From assembly GCA_910587895.1 (NCBI GenBank), contig CAJUOE010000061.1, forward strand, positions 1-30,817: a stretch of 30,817 nucleotides of DNA. Reading direction: 5' to 3'. Below are positions 30,271 through 30,817 of this stretch, in pieces. Position numbers and translations under genes: made by a program. Position 1 is the stretch's first letter; each line of letters opens with the position of its first letter. Below the pieces are notes generated by a model that did no database searches, had not been told where the DNA came from, and was given only the letters and a program-made list of their open reading frames with translations. The DNA comes from an uncultured Lachnospiraceae bacterium (GTDB lineage Bacteria > Bacillota > Clostridia > Lachnospirales > Lachnospiraceae).

Positions 30271-30446
30271 CCGATACTTTTTTCGTTGCCATACATTTCA
30301 GCAGTATCGATATGGGTAAAACCAGCATCAAGTGCAGCTAAGACAGCATCGGTAGCTACTTTACCTGCAGGAGTTTGCCAAGTACCAAAACCTAAAACTG
30401 GGATCTTAACGCCGTTTTCAAGTGTATATGTGTTCATCAAACTCAT
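30210..30446 (-). pseudogene. Aldo/keto reductase, N-terminal fragment
   Basis: The ATG at 30446 follows AGGTGGG on the minus strand. Residues 1-64 match the start of the aldo/keto reductase family: LENGVKIPVLGFGTWQTP, then AALDAGFTHIDTAEMYGNEKSIGQAVKASGI, which includes the catalytic Asp (HIDTA) and Tyr (MYGNE). From about residue 65 the sequence (ATPSPRLWYSS) is read through the antisense of the GNAT gene and is meaningless. About 75% of a normal ~280-residue enzyme is missing, including catalytic Lys and His and the NADPH site. Codons such as CAA for Gln and GGT for Gly differ from the rest of the window and recall Lactobacillales. An extended -10 (TGG-TATAAT) lies upstream near 30494-30502. 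Confidence 0.75.
30240..30262. other. Junction of two unrelated sequences
   Basis: Up to about here the plus frame encodes plausible GNAT sequence; from about here the minus frame encodes plausible aldo/keto reductase. Both are cut at the same point. Row counts fall from 35/60 GC just upstream (30001-30060) to 28/60 and 26/60 in the reductase (30301-30420). Confidence 0.6.
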
Positions 30447-30592
30447 AAATTCCCACCTATCCTTGTATTGAATTATTGTGTACTACACGCCTTGATTATA
30501 CCATAATTAAGTAAATGTCCATCTTTAGAGCGCTTATGTATTAAGGAATTTTGTTCTTTTTAGAATAAAAGCATTTTCACGGCTAATATTTG

Positions 30593-30621
30593 TGTGAAAC
30601 AAAATATAAGTATGCTATACT
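30593..30621 (+). promoter_or_regulatory. Promoter of the jag-like gene
   Basis: Extended -10 TGC-TATACT ending at 30621, with a weak -35 (TGTGAA, 30593-30598) 17 nt upstream. Confidence 0.5.
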
Positions 30622-30633
30622 ACTAAATGAGTT

Positions 30634-30661
30634 GCGGACGAGTTAGTCTGCTATTTTTGTT
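30634..30661 (+). terminator. Terminator-like hairpin in the jag leader
   Basis: GCGGAC-GAGTTA-GTCTGC (30634-30651) followed by TATTTTTGTT. It lies between the promoter and the gene, so it may act as an attenuator or simply be a leader stem. Confidence 0.4.
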
Positions 30662-30712
30662 GATCACTTTTTTGAAAAATGTAGTTTATTGCTTTATTTA
30701 GGGGGAAACGAT

Positions 30713-30817
30713 GTGAAATTTTGGGGCAAGACAACACAAGATGCGATCAGATCTGGCTTAGAGGAATTGCATAAGACTAAAGCACAGGTCGAAGTAAAAG
30801 TTATCAGCGAAGGAAGA
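30713..30817 (+). CDS. jag: Jag/KhpB (EloR) RNA-binding protein, 5' part
   Basis: A GTG start at 30713 lies 7 nt after AGGGGG; the overlapping ATG at 30711 runs straight into a stop. The 35 residues visible (KFWGKTTQDAIRSGLEELHK, then QVEVKVISEGR) fit the Jag_N domain, which opens the RNA-binding protein Jag/KhpB/EloR involved in cell elongation and sRNA binding. The remaining KH and R3H domains lie beyond the window. Jag usually follows yidC; here it follows an aldo/keto reductase fragment on the other strand with its own promoter. It belongs to the foreign-looking segment after the junction near 30250. Confidence 0.7.
   Translation, partial: MKFWGKTTQDAIRSGLEELHKTKAQVEVKVISEGR

Overview
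The window looks like a chromosomal stretch from a gut Clostridia, most likely Lachnospiraceae. The evidence is the gene content (Big_2-repeat surface proteins ending in Lys-rich beta domains, a BspA-type LRR protein, a DUF1848 protein, an Rpn/PD-(D/E)XK protein, an [FeFe]-hydrogenase-like protein, a split transketolase), the strong AGGAGG ribosome sites and the moderate GC content. This is inference from family content; no 16S rRNA or tRNA gene was seen.

Layout. 1-1480: an unrecognised ORF fragment, then rplM-rpsI behind a strong promoter and a ~230-nt leader. 1414-2490: a ~1-kb AT-rich cassette (59-aa ORF + zeta-toxin kinase) bounded by two nearly identical 70-71 bp copies of the rpsI stop codon plus terminator. 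2705-6046: a secreted Ig-like (Big_2) protein. 6127-8834: DUF1848 protein, Nudix hydrolase, and a fusion of an XRE DNA-binding domain with a PurM-like domain. 8873-10299 (minus): a WYL regulator followed by a GyrI-like protein. 10459-11403: an Rpn-family nuclease-like protein. 11502-16652 (minus): a 1716-aa secreted CotH-kinase protein with four ~99-aa tandem repeats. 16824-18059: a compact [FeFe]-hydrogenase-like protein. 18086-19975 (minus): an LRR surface protein with a hairpin-rich leader.

20343-28132 is a complete L-arabinose module. AraR (GntR-HTH plus LacI-type sensor) is followed by araA, a transaldolase of the FSA/TalC family, transketolase N and C subunits, an FGGY ribulokinase-type kinase and araD. 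Together they take L-arabinose to L-ribulose, L-ribulose-5-P and D-xylulose-5-P, and rearrange pentose phosphates to fructose-6-P and glyceraldehyde-3-P. Two matching palindromes (CTTGTAT-N8-ATACAAG), one before araR and one inside the last codons of araR just before araA, are the likely AraR operators. Large two-tier hairpins sit in two of the intercistronic gaps.

28418-30270: an AAA ATPase (AAA_14/DUF4143 type) translationally coupled to a GNAT-like gene that has lost its 3' end. At about 30240-30262 the sequence switches to a 3'-truncated aldo/keto reductase (minus strand) and the start of a Jag/KhpB gene, with codon choice resembling Lactobacillales. Two genes truncated at one point suggest a chimeric assembly join or an illegitimate recombination.

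The most unusual items are the zeta cassette between duplicated rpsI terminators, the XRE-PurM fusion with a lost nucleotide-binding loop, the terminal junction, and the palindromic leader before the LRR protein.
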